From Anaerolineae bacterium (GTDB lineage Bacteria; Chloroflexota; Anaerolineae; Aggregatilineales; Phototrophicaceae): a DNA stretch of 41,640 nt. The stretch is taken from the NCBI GenBank assembly GCA_026645945.1, contig JAPKMO010000029.1, positions 1-41,640 on the forward strand, given 5' to 3'. Under the pieces are notes generated by a model. It worked only from the letters and a program-made list of their open reading frames with translations, was not told the DNA's origin and did not search any database. Below are positions 8,508 to 18,400 of this stretch, in pieces. The number at the start of each line of letters is the position of its first letter. Positions within the stretch are counted from its first letter, which is position 1. The position numbers were made by a program, and so were the translations under genes.

Positions 8508-8538
8508 ATACACAAATGCCGGGGGATAGGGGTGATCT

Positions 8539-9861
8539 GTGCGGATTTTGATAGTTGTTCATGGTTTTCCGCCAACACATTCTGCCGGTGCGGAGCGGCG
8601 GGCCGAGCGTATGGCGCGGTGGCTGGCCGATCATGAGCATGAGGTTGAGGTTTTTACTGTTGAACGGCTCGACGAAGCAGGCTTCCGCAAAGAGTCCGCC
8701 TTACAGGATGGTATCCTGGTTCACCGGCTGTTTTATGATGTTAAAACCGGCGATGACCCGTTTCGTAACCTTTATGATTATCCGCAGGTCGGCGAGGCGT
8801 TTCGTGAAGTTGTCTTAAGCCGTCCGTTTGATCTGGTGCATATCATCAGCGGTTATCTACTGGGTAAGCCGGTTGTGGATGTGGCGCGGGAAATCTCGCT
8901 GCCGGTTGTGATTACACTGACCGAATTCTGGTTTATGTGCGCGCGCCTCAATCTGATACAGGCCACCGACCAACTATGTTCCGGCCCGGAACGGATTGAG
9001 AAATGCACACGCTGTTTGATGGAACATAAACGGCGTTACCGCCTGCCTTCCCAGGCAACCCCTCGGCTGATGGATTTATTCTGGTCTGTGTTTGAGCATA
9101 CACCCGTTACCAGTTCGATGATGCTGGCGGTTTCGGCGCGCCAGGCCGCTTTACGAAATACGCTGGATGCAATTGATCTGGTGATCTGCCCGTCACACTA
9201 TCTCATCGGCAAATTCGCCGAGTTTGGGTATAAAACCGACCGCTACCTGTTCGTCCGGCAGGGATTGGCTACCCCAAATACGTCCACACCCTATCACAGC
9301 CCGGTGAATGGACATGGCCTGCGCCTGGGGTATGTCGGTCAGATCAAAACCCACAAGGGCGTGGACCTGCTGGTGGATGCCGTTATCGCTTTGTTGGACG
9401 AGGGTGAAAAAATCACCCTAGATATATGGGGTACGGAAACGGAATCACCCGCTTATGTTGCTGCGCTTAAAAAACGCAGCGCCCATTATCCTGCGATTCG
9501 CTGGAACGGGCGTTATGTAGGCGCGGAAGTATGGAATGTCCTGGCTGATGTGGATGTGCTGGTTGTGCCTTCGCGCTGGTACGAAAACAGCCCAAATTCC
9601 ATTTTAGAAGCCTTTCATATGGGCATACCGGTGGTTGTGACCAATCTGGGGGGTATGGCGGAATTGGTCAGCCATGAAAAAAGCGGCCTGCTATTTGAAC
9701 TGAATAATGCCGGAGATTTACGACGCCAGATCAAGCGGCTCATAAACGAACCCGGTCTGCTGGAACGGCTGCGCGCCGGTGTGCCGCCGGTCAAAACGAT
9801 TGACGAAGAGATGGAAGAAGTTCTGGGCCATTACCGGCAGATGTTAGAGCGCGTGCGATAA
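8539..9861 (+). CDS. GT4-family glycosyltransferase (GT-B fold)
   Basis: Cytoplasmic or membrane-associated retaining glycosyltransferase, 440 aa, transferring a sugar from an NDP-sugar to an unknown acceptor. The N-terminal Rossmann domain opens ILIVVHGFPPTHSAGAER, with the glycine-containing loop expected for GT-B enzymes. The C-terminal donor domain starts near residue 255 (LRLGYVGQIKTHKGVDLL). It carries the EX7E motif with E349 and E357 in ENSPNSILE, followed by GIPVVVTNLGGMAELV. A small cysteine cluster (C134, C147, C156, C159) occurs in the N-domain, as in a subset of GT4 proteins. The GTG start at 8539 is supported by GGGGTGATCT just upstream. A strong terminator closes the transcript 5 bases after the stop. 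Neighbouring flippase and amide-forming genes suggest glycan or glycolipid synthesis. Confidence 0.9.
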   Translation: MRILIVVHGFPPTHSAGAERRAERMARWLADHEHEVEVFTVERLDEAGFRKESALQDGILVHRLFYDVKTGDDPFRNLYDYPQVGEAFREVVLSRPFDLVHIISGYLLGKPVVDVAREISLPVVITLTEFWFMCARLNLIQATDQLCSGPERIEKCTRCLMEHKRRYRLPSQATPRLMDLFWSVFEHTPVTSSMMLAVSARQAALRNTLDAIDLVICPSHYLIGKFAEFGYKTDRYLFVRQGLATPNTSTPYHSPVNGHGLRLGYVGQIKTHKGVDLLVDAVIALLDEGEKITLDIWGTETESPAYVAALKKRSAHYPAIRWNGRYVGAEVWNVLADVDVLVVPSRWYENSPNSILEAFHMGIPVVVTNLGGMAELVSHEKSGLLFELNNAGDLRRQIKRLINEPGLLERLRAGVPPVKTIDEEMEEVLGHYRQMLERVR

Positions 9862-9866
9862 AAGCT

Positions 9867-9894
9867 GGGGACTGTTCTGTTATCAACAGTCCCC
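9867..9894. terminator. Bidirectional intrinsic terminator
   Basis: A perfect 10-bp stem, GGGGACTGTT (9867-9876) and AACAGTCCCC (9885-9894), encloses an 8-base loop. It sits between the convergent glycosyltransferase (+) and DUF4397 (-) genes. On the minus strand it is followed by AGCTTTTA and on the plus strand by AATTTGTTTC, so it can serve both directions. Confidence 0.8.
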
Positions 9895-9918
9895 AATTTG
9901 TTTCACCCGCGAGTGATA

Positions 9919-10584
9919 TTAGTAGCCGACGTTGACAACCTGGGTAATGGTCTTGAACGTGCCGTCGGCCAGCGAGCCAATCGCATAGACAATGTAGGCT
10001 CTGCCGCTTTGCAGGTTGGCGCTGAACGGTCCGTACACGATGTCCGACGTGCCGGTGGGAACCAAACCGGCGGTGTAGCTGCCGGGGGTCAGGTCGGCGG
10101 CAACCTGCTGGCCGTTCGCCAGCGGGCCAACGCGCAGTTCATCTGACGTGCCGGGGAAGAACAGGGCGTCAACGGCGGGGGCCGCAGCCGTGTGGCGGGC
10201 GATCAGGCGGGCGGCGCTGGTCTTGGAAAAATCGTTGTCGAAAATCGAGAGGGTGGGGGCGCCGTTGGCGTCCAGGTGTGCAACCACGCTGAAGTTCGCG
10301 CCGGGCGGAAAGCTGACGGTCGCCGCCAGGGCTGGGTTGGCCGGGTCGCCGCCGGCGGGGACAATCGCCACATAGGCCGAACGGTTGGCCGGGCCAACCA
10401 GCGGGCCGGCAATCGTCTCAGGGGCGAAGTTCTTCACAAACAGCCGGCCATCCACATACACATCCACCACCAGGCCCGGAATGCCGTGTACGACGTACCC
10501 GGTCACTGTGCCGCTGGCCGACGCACTGCCAACAGCCGCGAGGAGCAGCAGAGATACCACCATAATGCTGAACAACTTACGCAT
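9919..10584 (-). CDS. Secreted DUF4397-domain protein
   Basis: A 221-aa exported protein. The start at 10584 (MRKLFSIMV) is chosen over an in-frame ATG at 10608 because a perfect AGGAGG (minus strand, 10591-10596) sits 6 bases before it. The N-terminus is a signal peptide: MRK, a hydrophobic core to about residue 18, then a likely cut in SASA/SGT. The mature part shows two repeats of a beta-sandwich-like pattern: VVHGIPGLVVDVYVDG...NFAPETIAGPL and VDALFFPGTSDELRVGPLANGQ...LTPGSYTAGLVPTG. This is typical of DUF4397, an extracellular domain of unknown biochemical function. It sits alone between a terminator and a 232-base divergent gap, so it is probably its own transcription unit. No link to the PKS is evident. 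Confidence 0.85.
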   Translation of the reverse strand: MRKLFSIMVVSLLLLAAVGSASASGTVTGYVVHGIPGLVVDVYVDGRLFVKNFAPETIAGPLVGPANRSAYVAIVPAGGDPANPALAATVSFPPGANFSVVAHLDANGAPTLSIFDNDFSKTSAARLIARHTAAAPAVDALFFPGTSDELRVGPLANGQQVAADLTPGSYTAGLVPTGTSDIVYGPFSANLQSGRAYIVYAIGSLADGTFKTITQVVNVGY

Positions 10585-10605
10585 AACAATCCTCCTCAAT
10601 TCCTT

Positions 10606-10628
10606 CATTTACGCGCAACATTTACGCG
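10606..10628. repeat. Tandem 10-bp direct repeat upstream of DUF4397 gene
   Basis: CATTTACGCG occurs at 10606-10615 and again at 10619-10628, a 13-base period. It lies in the 232-base divergent gap (10585-10816) between the DUF4397 gene and the thioesterase gene, 22-44 bases upstream of the former's start. The repeat may be a regulator site. Nothing else convincing was found in this gap; the promoter of the PKS operon should lie in it, and the stretch before 10817 is AT-rich. Confidence 0.35.
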
Positions 10629-10816
10629 TTTCACACTCTGAAAGCTGTACATTACCTGAACATGAACTATTCATTAGTGGTTCGTAAATCCGTGCGGGTG
10701 ATGCATTGGTGAAAATACGCGGTAGGATAGATGGCTAATTTTAGGTTTGAGCAAGTTAGTGGGTTAATGATGAACAGCGAGGCGCTATTTATTTTGTAAT
10801 CTAATGATCGGTTGAG

Positions 10817-11593
10817 ATGGTAGAACGCATGACGACGAATATCAAAACCGAGGAGTGGGTCGTTCGTTTTCAACACATCCCGCAGCCTCGGCTGCGGTTA
10901 TTCTGCTTTGCGAATGCCGGCGGCGGCCCCGCGCAGTTCCGGTCGTGGCGTCAGCTTCTGCCGGAGGGGGTTGAAATCTGCCCGGTTCAGCTGCCGGGGC
11001 AGGGCAGCCGTTTTCGTGAAAAGCCTTATACGCAGCTTTTACCCCTGGCGGAGCGGCTGGCCGAAGTTTTAACGCCTTATCTGGATGCGCCGTTTGCCTT
11101 CTGGGGTTACAGTATGGGCGCGCTGGTCAGTTTTGAGCTGAGCCGCGTACTGCGCCTGGGTGGTTATCCCGGCCCTCGGCAGATGTTCATCGCCGCGCGG
11201 CGCGCGCCCCATGTTCCACCGTCGGATTCGCCCATTCATGATCTGCCGGAACCGGCTTTTATCCGCGAGATGCAGCGCCGCTACAACGGCATTCCGGCTG
11301 CCATCCTTGAGGAAGCGGAAATGCTGGCGTTATTCCTGCCCATGCTGCGCGCCAACTTCGAGATGATCGAAACCTATACCTATCTGGACGACAATCCGCT
11401 CGATTGTCCGATTTCGGCTTTTGGTGGTCTGCAAGACCCAACGGTCAACACCACCGAGATCGCAGCCTGGGGGGAACTTACCAGCGGCGTTTTTCGTTAT
11501 TTTATGTTTCCCGGCGATCATTTCTTTTTGCAGAATCACCAGCCGGCAGTTTTGCAGGTGGTTTCCAGAGACCTGACATCCTTTCTGGCATAA
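10817..11593 (+). CDS. Type II thioesterase (PKS/NRPS-associated)
   Basis: Stand-alone alpha/beta-hydrolase, 258 aa, of the kind that removes stalled or misloaded acyl groups from carrier proteins of PKS lines. The N-terminal RLFCFANAGGGPAQFRSW is the family's opening motif. The nucleophile is S99 in GYSMGA, the acid D207 in GGLQDPTV, and the base H235 in GDHFFL. It has no signal peptide and acts in the cytoplasm. It is the first gene of the PKS operon, with the phosphopantetheinyl transferase starting 28 bases later. The ATG at 10817 is used; an in-frame ATG at 10829 is also possible, since neither has a strong ribosome site. It is an editing enzyme rather than the final release enzyme, judging by family and position. 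Confidence 0.92.
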   Translation: MVERMTTNIKTEEWVVRFQHIPQPRLRLFCFANAGGGPAQFRSWRQLLPEGVEICPVQLPGQGSRFREKPYTQLLPLAERLAEVLTPYLDAPFAFWGYSMGALVSFELSRVLRLGGYPGPRQMFIAARRAPHVPPSDSPIHDLPEPAFIREMQRRYNGIPAAILEEAEMLALFLPMLRANFEMIETYTYLDDNPLDCPISAFGGLQDPTVNTTEIAAWGELTSGVFRYFMFPGDHFFLQNHQPAVLQVVSRDLTSFLA

Positions 11594-11621
11594 TCCATAC
11601 CTAATACGGAGATTGGTCGGC

Positions 11622-12386
11622 GTGACTGAACACGGTTACGGGTGGAGTCTTGAACCGGCTGCCCTGGCATTGGCACATGACAGGGTAGATGCCTGGTCTG
11701 TGCGCCTTGATGTTGGCGCGGGGCAAGCAGCATATCTGGCGAAACTGCTTTCGCCGGATGAGCAGGCGCGCGCCGCGCGGTTTCGCTTTAGCGAGCATCG
11801 CCGGCGTTTTATTGTTGCGCGCGGGGTTTTGCGGGCGCTTTTGGGACAGTACCTGAACCGGCCGCCGGAACGCATCCGCTTTGTTTACAGCCCTGCCGGT
11901 AAACCCGCATTGGAGATTGATGAGGGCTTGCGCTTTAACGTCTCGCATTCGTATGAGATGGCGGTTTATGCAGTTGCATATGGGCGGGAAGTCGGCGTTG
12001 ATATGGAGTATATGCGCCCGCTGGAAGATATGGAACGGCTGGCCGCCGGCTGCTTTTCGGCGCGGGAAAATGCCGTCTGGCGGCGGCTGCCCGACGCGCA
12101 GAAGCAGGAAGGATTTTTTAACTGCTGGACGCGCAAAGAAGCTTATATCAAGGCGTTAGGGCAAGGGCTGTCGTATCGGCTCGATCAATTTGATGTATCA
12201 TTAAAACCAGGCGAACCTGCTCGGCTGTTGAGTGTCACCGGCAAACCACACGAGGTCACACGCTGGACTTTCCAGGCTTTTAATCCAGGTAAAAACTATG
12301 TCGCCGCTCTGGCCGTTGAGGGGCAAGGATGGCGTTTTGAGTGCTGGCAGTGGAGCCATGCTTCCGTAAATTGGGAGCAAGCTTAA
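11622..12386 (+). CDS. Sfp-type 4'-phosphopantetheinyl transferase
   Basis: Cytoplasmic enzyme, 254 aa, that activates acyl carrier domains by moving phosphopantetheine from CoA to the conserved serine. Diagnostic motifs are GVDMEYMRPLEDMERLA (Mg-binding Asp) and WTRKEAYIKALGQGL, matching the W(T/S)xKEAxxK signature. The N-terminal half carries the usual RARRFRF-like element (ARAARFRFSEHRRRFIVARG) and FNVSHSYEMAVYAV. The GTG at 11622 is preferred because GGAG at 11608-11611 is 10 bases upstream; the in-frame TTG at 11613 would be only 1 base from it. It lies between the thioesterase and PKS1 and ends 15 bases before PKS1. It presumably primes all five carrier domains downstream. Confidence 0.92.
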   Translation: MTEHGYGWSLEPAALALAHDRVDAWSVRLDVGAGQAAYLAKLLSPDEQARAARFRFSEHRRRFIVARGVLRALLGQYLNRPPERIRFVYSPAGKPALEIDEGLRFNVSHSYEMAVYAVAYGREVGVDMEYMRPLEDMERLAAGCFSARENAVWRRLPDAQKQEGFFNCWTRKEAYIKALGQGLSYRLDQFDVSLKPGEPARLLSVTGKPHEVTRWTFQAFNPGKNYVAALAVEGQGWRFECWQWSHASVNWEQA

Positions 12387-12401
12387 GGGGAGGGAAGGGT
12401 G

Positions 12402-15400
12402 ATGCGAGAACCGATTGCGATTATTGGAATAGGCTGCCGCTTTCCCGGTGGGGTGAACTCGCCACAGGAATTATGGGAACTGCTGCACGCGGGAAAGGAT
12501 GCCATCACCGAAGTCCCGGCAGACCGCTATGACCTCCAGACATTTTATGATCCACGCCCGGCAACACCTGGCAAAGTGATGTCGAAATGGGGCGGTTTTC
12601 TGGATGAGATTGATCGCTTCGATCCACTCTTTTTCGGTATTTCCCCACGCGAAGCGGAGCGGATGGACCCGCAGCAGCGCCTGCTCTTAGAGGTCGCTTG
12701 GGAAGCTCTGGAGGATGCGGGACAGGTTGCGAATACGCGGGACATTGAGCAGACGGGCGTTTTTGTCGGTATGTGGCTCAACGATTTTGAAGCCCGACTT
12801 TTCCGCGATCCAGCCAAAGTGGATTTTTATATGACGACAGGCAGCGGTCGTTATTCGGCGTCTGGACGGCTGTCATATGTGTTTGGTTTTCAGGGGCCGA
12901 GTATCACGATTGATACTGCCTGCTCATCGTCACTGGTTGCGGTTCATCTGGCTGTGCAAAGCCTGCGCGTGGGTGAGTGTAATCTGGCGTTAGCCGGCGG
13001 GGCGAATGCCATCCTTCAGCCGCATATCACGATTGCCTACTCGCAGTCCCGGATGATGGCACCGGATGGCCGCTGCAAGTTTGGTGACGCCCTTGCGGAC
13101 GGTTATGTTCGCAGCGAAGGCGCGGGGCTGGTTGTCCTCAAACGGCTGGCGGATGCGTTGGCCGACGGCGACCCGATTTATGCTGTGATTCGTGGCAGTG
13201 CCGCCAACAACGATGGCCGCAGCAGCGGTTTCCTGACCACACCCGGCGGTGCAGGACAAGAAGAAATGCTGCGGAAAGCTTATACCAATGCGGGGGTATC
13301 TCCTGGCGAGGTGCAGTACATCGAGGCGCACGGCACGGGTACAAAGGCGGGCGATCCGGTTGAGATCGGCGCAATCGGCACAGTTGTGGCGGAAGGCCGC
13401 CGCCCTGGGCAGTTCTGTTCAGTTGGATCAATCAAAACGAACCTGGGGCATACGGAGGGCGCGGCGGGCGTGGCCGGATTAATCAAGGTGGCACTGGCGC
13501 TTAAACACCGCACTATTCCGGCCAGCCTGAATTTTCAATCTCCGAACCCGCTTATTTCTTGGGAAACGCTGCCGGTGCGGATACAGGTTGAACGAACACC
13601 CTGGCCTGCCGAACCAGGACAGGCCATCGGCGGTGTTAGCGCCTTTGGAATTGCAGGGACGAACGCACATGTGGTTTTGCAAGAAGCGCCCGCGCGCAGC
13701 TACCCGGACGCGCCGCGCGCCGATGTTTATGTGCTGCCACTTTCGGCACGCGCGCCAGAAGCATTGGCCGATCTGGCCCGCAGGTATGAGCTGGCTGCCG
13801 GGCAGTCCGACCTGCATGATCTGTGTTATACGGCCAGTGTCCGGCGGGCGCACCACCCGTTCCGTCTGGCAGCGGTGGCGCATTCGCCGGAAGAACTGGT
13901 CGAGCAGCTTGAGGCTTTTGGCAAAAGCGAAACCCGGCGCGGGCTGGTGGCTGGCACGCAGGATCAGGCGGCTGGACGGCGCGTGGTTTTTATCTTCCCC
14001 GGCCAGGGCGGACAGTGGTTGGGCATGGGACGCCAGCTTTTTGAGCAGGAACCGGTTTTCCGCGAGATGTTGGAACGCTGCGCGGCGGCTGTGCGGCCTT
14101 ATGTGAAATGGGATTTGCTGGCCGAACTGCTGCGCGCCGATGAAACCACTTCCCGTATGGATGAAATAGATGTTGTCCAGCCGGCGCTGTTCGCCATCCA
14201 GGTGGCGCTGGCGGAACTGTGGCGTTCGTGGGGAATCGCGCCGGATGCGGTGATCGGTCACAGCATGGGCGAGGTAGCCGCCGCATATGTCGCCGGAGTA
14301 TTGAGCCTGGATGACGCGGCCAGAGTGATCTGCCGCCGCAGCCAGCTGATGAAGCGCGTTAGCGGCATGGGCGCGATGGCGATGGTCGAACTGCCGCTGG
14401 AAGAAGCCGAGGCGGCGCTGGGCGAGTATGCCGACAGGGTGGGTGTGGCCGTCACTAACAGCCCGCGCTCGTGCGTGCTGTCCGGCGACCCGGCGGCGCT
14501 GGCCGAGATTGTGGCAGCATTGCAAAGCCGAGACGTGTTCTGCCGCCCGGTGAAGGTGGATGTGGCCGCGCACAGCCCGCACATGGACGCCCTGCGCCCG
14601 GAACTGGTGCGCGATTTAGCCGGGCTTCAACCGGCTGCTGCCGCTGTGCCGGTGTACTCGACCGTAACCGGCGAACTGCGCGAGGGTGCGGCGCTCGATG
14701 CGGATTACTGGGGCGCGAACCTGCGCCAGCCGGTGCTGTTTGCGAAGGCCGTCCGGCACGCGCTGGAGGACGGCTATAACACGTTCATTGAGATTAGCCC
14801 GCACCCGGTTTTGCTGCCGGCGATTGAACGCGGCCTGCGGGATTACGGCCTGGATGATGAAACGGCGGCGGACATCGTGACGCTGGCTTCTACCAAACGC
14901 GACGAAGACGAGCGCCCGGTGATGCTGGAATCACTGGCGGCGCTGTATACACGCGGCGGCGTGGTGGATTGGCGCTCCCTGTATCCGGCGGGGGGACGCC
15001 CTGTCCGGCTGCCGACTTACCCCTGGCAGCGCGACCGTTACTGGTTTGAAGCGCAGCCTGCCCGACAGTCCGCGCGCCACGCCGGCGGCCATCCGCTGCT
15101 GGGCCCGCGCTGGCGGTCGGCGGTTCATGCCGGTACGTATTTCTGGGAGACAGAACTTGACGGCGCGGCGCTGCCGTACCTGGCCGATCATCGCGTCGAA
15201 GGCAATATCGTGCTGCCGGCGGCAGCTTTTGGCGAAATGGCGCTGGCGGCGCTGGCCGAAACATCTGGCGCGGGGCAGCTTGAAGCGTTAACCATCCAGC
15301 AGGCGCTTATCCTCTCGGAAGATCAAGCGCGGGTGGTTCAGGTGGTGCTGACGGCGGAGTCGCTCGAAACGTTCACGTTCCGCTGTCTCAGCCGCCCGGT

Positions 15401-18400
15401 GGAGGGGGTGGATTCCGAGTGGACGCTGCACGCCAGCGGCATCGCGCGGGCGGGGGCGCCGGCGCAGCCGGAGGCATTTTCGCTGGAATCCATCGAGTCG
15501 CGCTGCACCGAGCTGGTGTCCAGCGCTGACTATTATCAGGCGATGGCGGCGCGCGGTTTGAACTATGGCGCGAACTTCCAGACGGTGGCGCAGTTCTGGC
15601 ATGACGAAAAACATCAGGAAGCTTTTGCGCGGTTTCAAGTGGCGGAAGCGGTTCGCACCCAGGCTCAGGCTTATCGGATACATCCGGCGCTGCTGGACGG
15701 CTGCTTGCAGCTTCTGGTGACGCTGCTGCCGCCGGGGGACGATACTTATCTGCCGGTCAGCGTGGAGCGGGTCTGCTTTTATGCCGAGCCGGATGTCCAG
15801 GCCGATTTATGGGGGTACGCTTATCGTTCATCGCTCTTTGATGATTACGCGGCTGGCGATGTGTTCCTTCTGGATGCTAACGGTGGTGTGATCGCGGGCG
15901 TTTATGGCCTGCGTTTGCAGCGCATCGAACGCACAGCCAAAGGCGATTCGCTCGACCGGCTGCTGTACCACATCGATTGGCATGAGAAACCCTTGCTTGG
16001 CGGTGTGCTGCCGCAGCCCGATCTGCCAGGAAGCTGGCTGGTGCTGTCCGGCGGGGACGTGGGCGCGGAACTGGCCGCGCGCCTGGAAGCAAAGGGCGAA
16101 CGCTGCATCGTGGTTTCGGTCGGGGACAGCTATCACCAGATTAAAACCGGGCATTATATGATTGATCTCACCGATGCGGAGAGTTTCAAGCGGCTCGTGC
16201 GAGAAGCGTTCGAGGCGGGGAAACCCGCCTGCCGGGGTATTATTCACCTATGGGGACTGGAAAGCGGAGATGCGCTGGCAGAGGCCGAAACACACGGCAG
16301 TATCGGCGCGCTGCATCTGGTTCAGGCGCTGGCCGAAGCTGGGTGGGAGACTCCGCCGCGCTTGTGGCTTATCACGCGCGGGTCGCAGGCGGTTGACGGC
16401 GCGGTGGAAAACGTTGGGCAGGCTGCCCTGTGGGGATTGGGCGCGGTGATCGCCAACGAACACGCCGAACTGCGCGCTGCCCGCGTAGATTTAAGCCCCG
16501 AAGGGCTGCCGGAGGACGTGGATGCGCTGTTCCGTGAACTGTGGCTGAATGACGGCGAAGATCAGATCGCGCTGCGGGGAAGCAAACGTTACGTTGCGCG
16601 GCTGGTATTGGGTTTGCCCGCGCGCGAAGGCGAGCGCGTCGAAACACAATGGGTTACGGCGGCGGAGCAGCCGTTCCGCGCCGGCGTATCCACGCCCGGC
16701 ATTCTGGACAACCTGGAACTGCGGGCGATGGCACGCCGACTGCCCGGCCCCGGTGAGGTCGAAATCGAAGTTCATGCCACCGGGCTGAACTTCATGAACG
16801 TGATGGCCGCGCTCGGCGCGCTTCCTGGTTATCCCAACGGCGTTGGCCCGCTGGGAATCGAGTGTGCGGGCATCGTCAGCGCCATCGGGGAAAGGGTGGA
16901 CGCCTTCCGGGTGGGCGATGAAGTGATCGCCGTCGCGTTCGACAGCCTGGCGACCCACACGCTGGCCGACGAACATCTGGTGGTACGTAAACCGGGACAT
17001 CTGAGTTTTGCTGAAGCGGCCTCCGTGCCGATTGTTTTTCTGACGGCCTATTACGGCCTGTTCCACCAGGCGCGGCTGGAAGCGGGCGAGCGTGTTTTAA
17101 TCCACGCGGCAGCCGGGGGCGTTGGCCTGGCGGCGGTGCAGCTTGCACAGCAGATTGGGGCGGAAATCTATGCGACAGCGGGCAGCCCGGAAAAACGCGC
17201 GTTCCTGGAATCGCTGGGTGTCGAACATGTCATGGACTCGCGTTCGCTGGCTTTTGCTGATGAGATCATGGCGCGAACCAGCGGCGAAGGCGTGGATGTC
17301 ATCCTGAACTCGCTGGCGGGGGAAGCGATTCCCAGGGGATTAGCGATTTTACGCCCTTATGGGCGCTTTGTTGAAATCGGCAAGCGGGATATTTACCAGA
17401 ACAGCCAGGTCGGGCTGATGCCGTTCCAGAGAAACCTATCTTATTTTGCCGTTGATCTGGATAAAATGGCGCGGGAACGCCCGGCGGCGCTGGGCGCGAT
17501 GCTGCGGCAGCTTATCCGGCGTTTTGAAACCGGCGAACTGACGCCAATCCCGACTCAGGTTTTTTCGATGGCCGAAGTGGTCGGGGCTTTCCGCCATATG
17601 GCGCAGGCTAAACATATCGGCAAAATTGTCGTGACGCGAACCGACGAGCCGCTGCCGGTTGTTTTTGCGCGGGAAAGCGCCCCGGTTCGCAGCGATGGTA
17701 CGTATCTCATCACCGGCGGCCTGGGCGGGCTGGGATTGACGGTCGCTCGCTGGCTGGTGGAGCAGGGGGCGCGGCATGTGGCGCTGACCGGGCGGCGCGG
17801 CGCTTCCGAAACCGCGCAAGCGGTCATCCGTGAGCTGGAAGCGGCGGGAGCGGCGGTGCGGGTCGTACAGGCCGACGTGTCCGACGGGGATGCAGTAGCG
17901 GAGATGCTGCGGTTGATTGAAATGACGATGCCGCCGCTGCGGGGCGTGGTTCATGCGGCGGGCATCCTGGACGACAGCCTGCTGGCGCAGATGACGCGCG
18001 AACAGTTCCGGCGGGTGATGTCGCCCAAGATGGACGGCGCGTGGAATCTGCACACACTGACCGAAGGCCAACCGCTGGATTTCTTCGTCATGTTCTCCTC
18101 TGTAACGGCGCTGATTGGCACGCCAGGGCAGGGCAACTATGCAGCGGGCAACGCTTTTCTGGACGCGCTGGCGCACTACCGGCGCGCGCGCGGGCTGCCG
18201 GGGTTGAGCATCAACTGGGGCCCCTGGTCGGGGGTTGGTCTGGCGGCGGCTAAGGCGATTCGCGGCGAACGGCTGGCGTCGCGCGGTTTGGGCAGCCTGT
18301 CGCCGGAAGAAGGTATGGCTTTGTTCCACCGATTGATGACGGATGATGTTCCGCCGCAGGTGGCGGCTGTGAGCCTGGATGTCGGCGCATGGACGCGGAC

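Noticed and set aside
8383..8640. In-frame N-terminal extension of the asparagine-synthase-like protein to 701 aa
   Set aside because: The family N-terminus MSGLFGIIG begins at 8382. The extension has no family resemblance, crosses a promoter-like AT-rich gap and overlaps the glycosyltransferase start.
10585..10816. Riboswitch or small RNA in the gap before the PKS operon
   Set aside because: Only a short direct repeat and AT-rich stretches are visible; no recognisable conserved RNA motif or stable hairpin was found by eye.
12399..12401. GTG start for PKS1 one codon upstream
   Set aside because: The adjacent ATG at 12402 has better spacing from the purine-rich ribosome site; the difference is one residue.
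13479..14582. Long minus-strand and alternate-frame open frames inside the PKS genes
   Set aside because: They lie antisense or out of frame to strongly conserved KS/AT/DH/ER/KR coding sequence and are rich in Arg, Ala, Pro and His as expected for GC-rich shadow frames.
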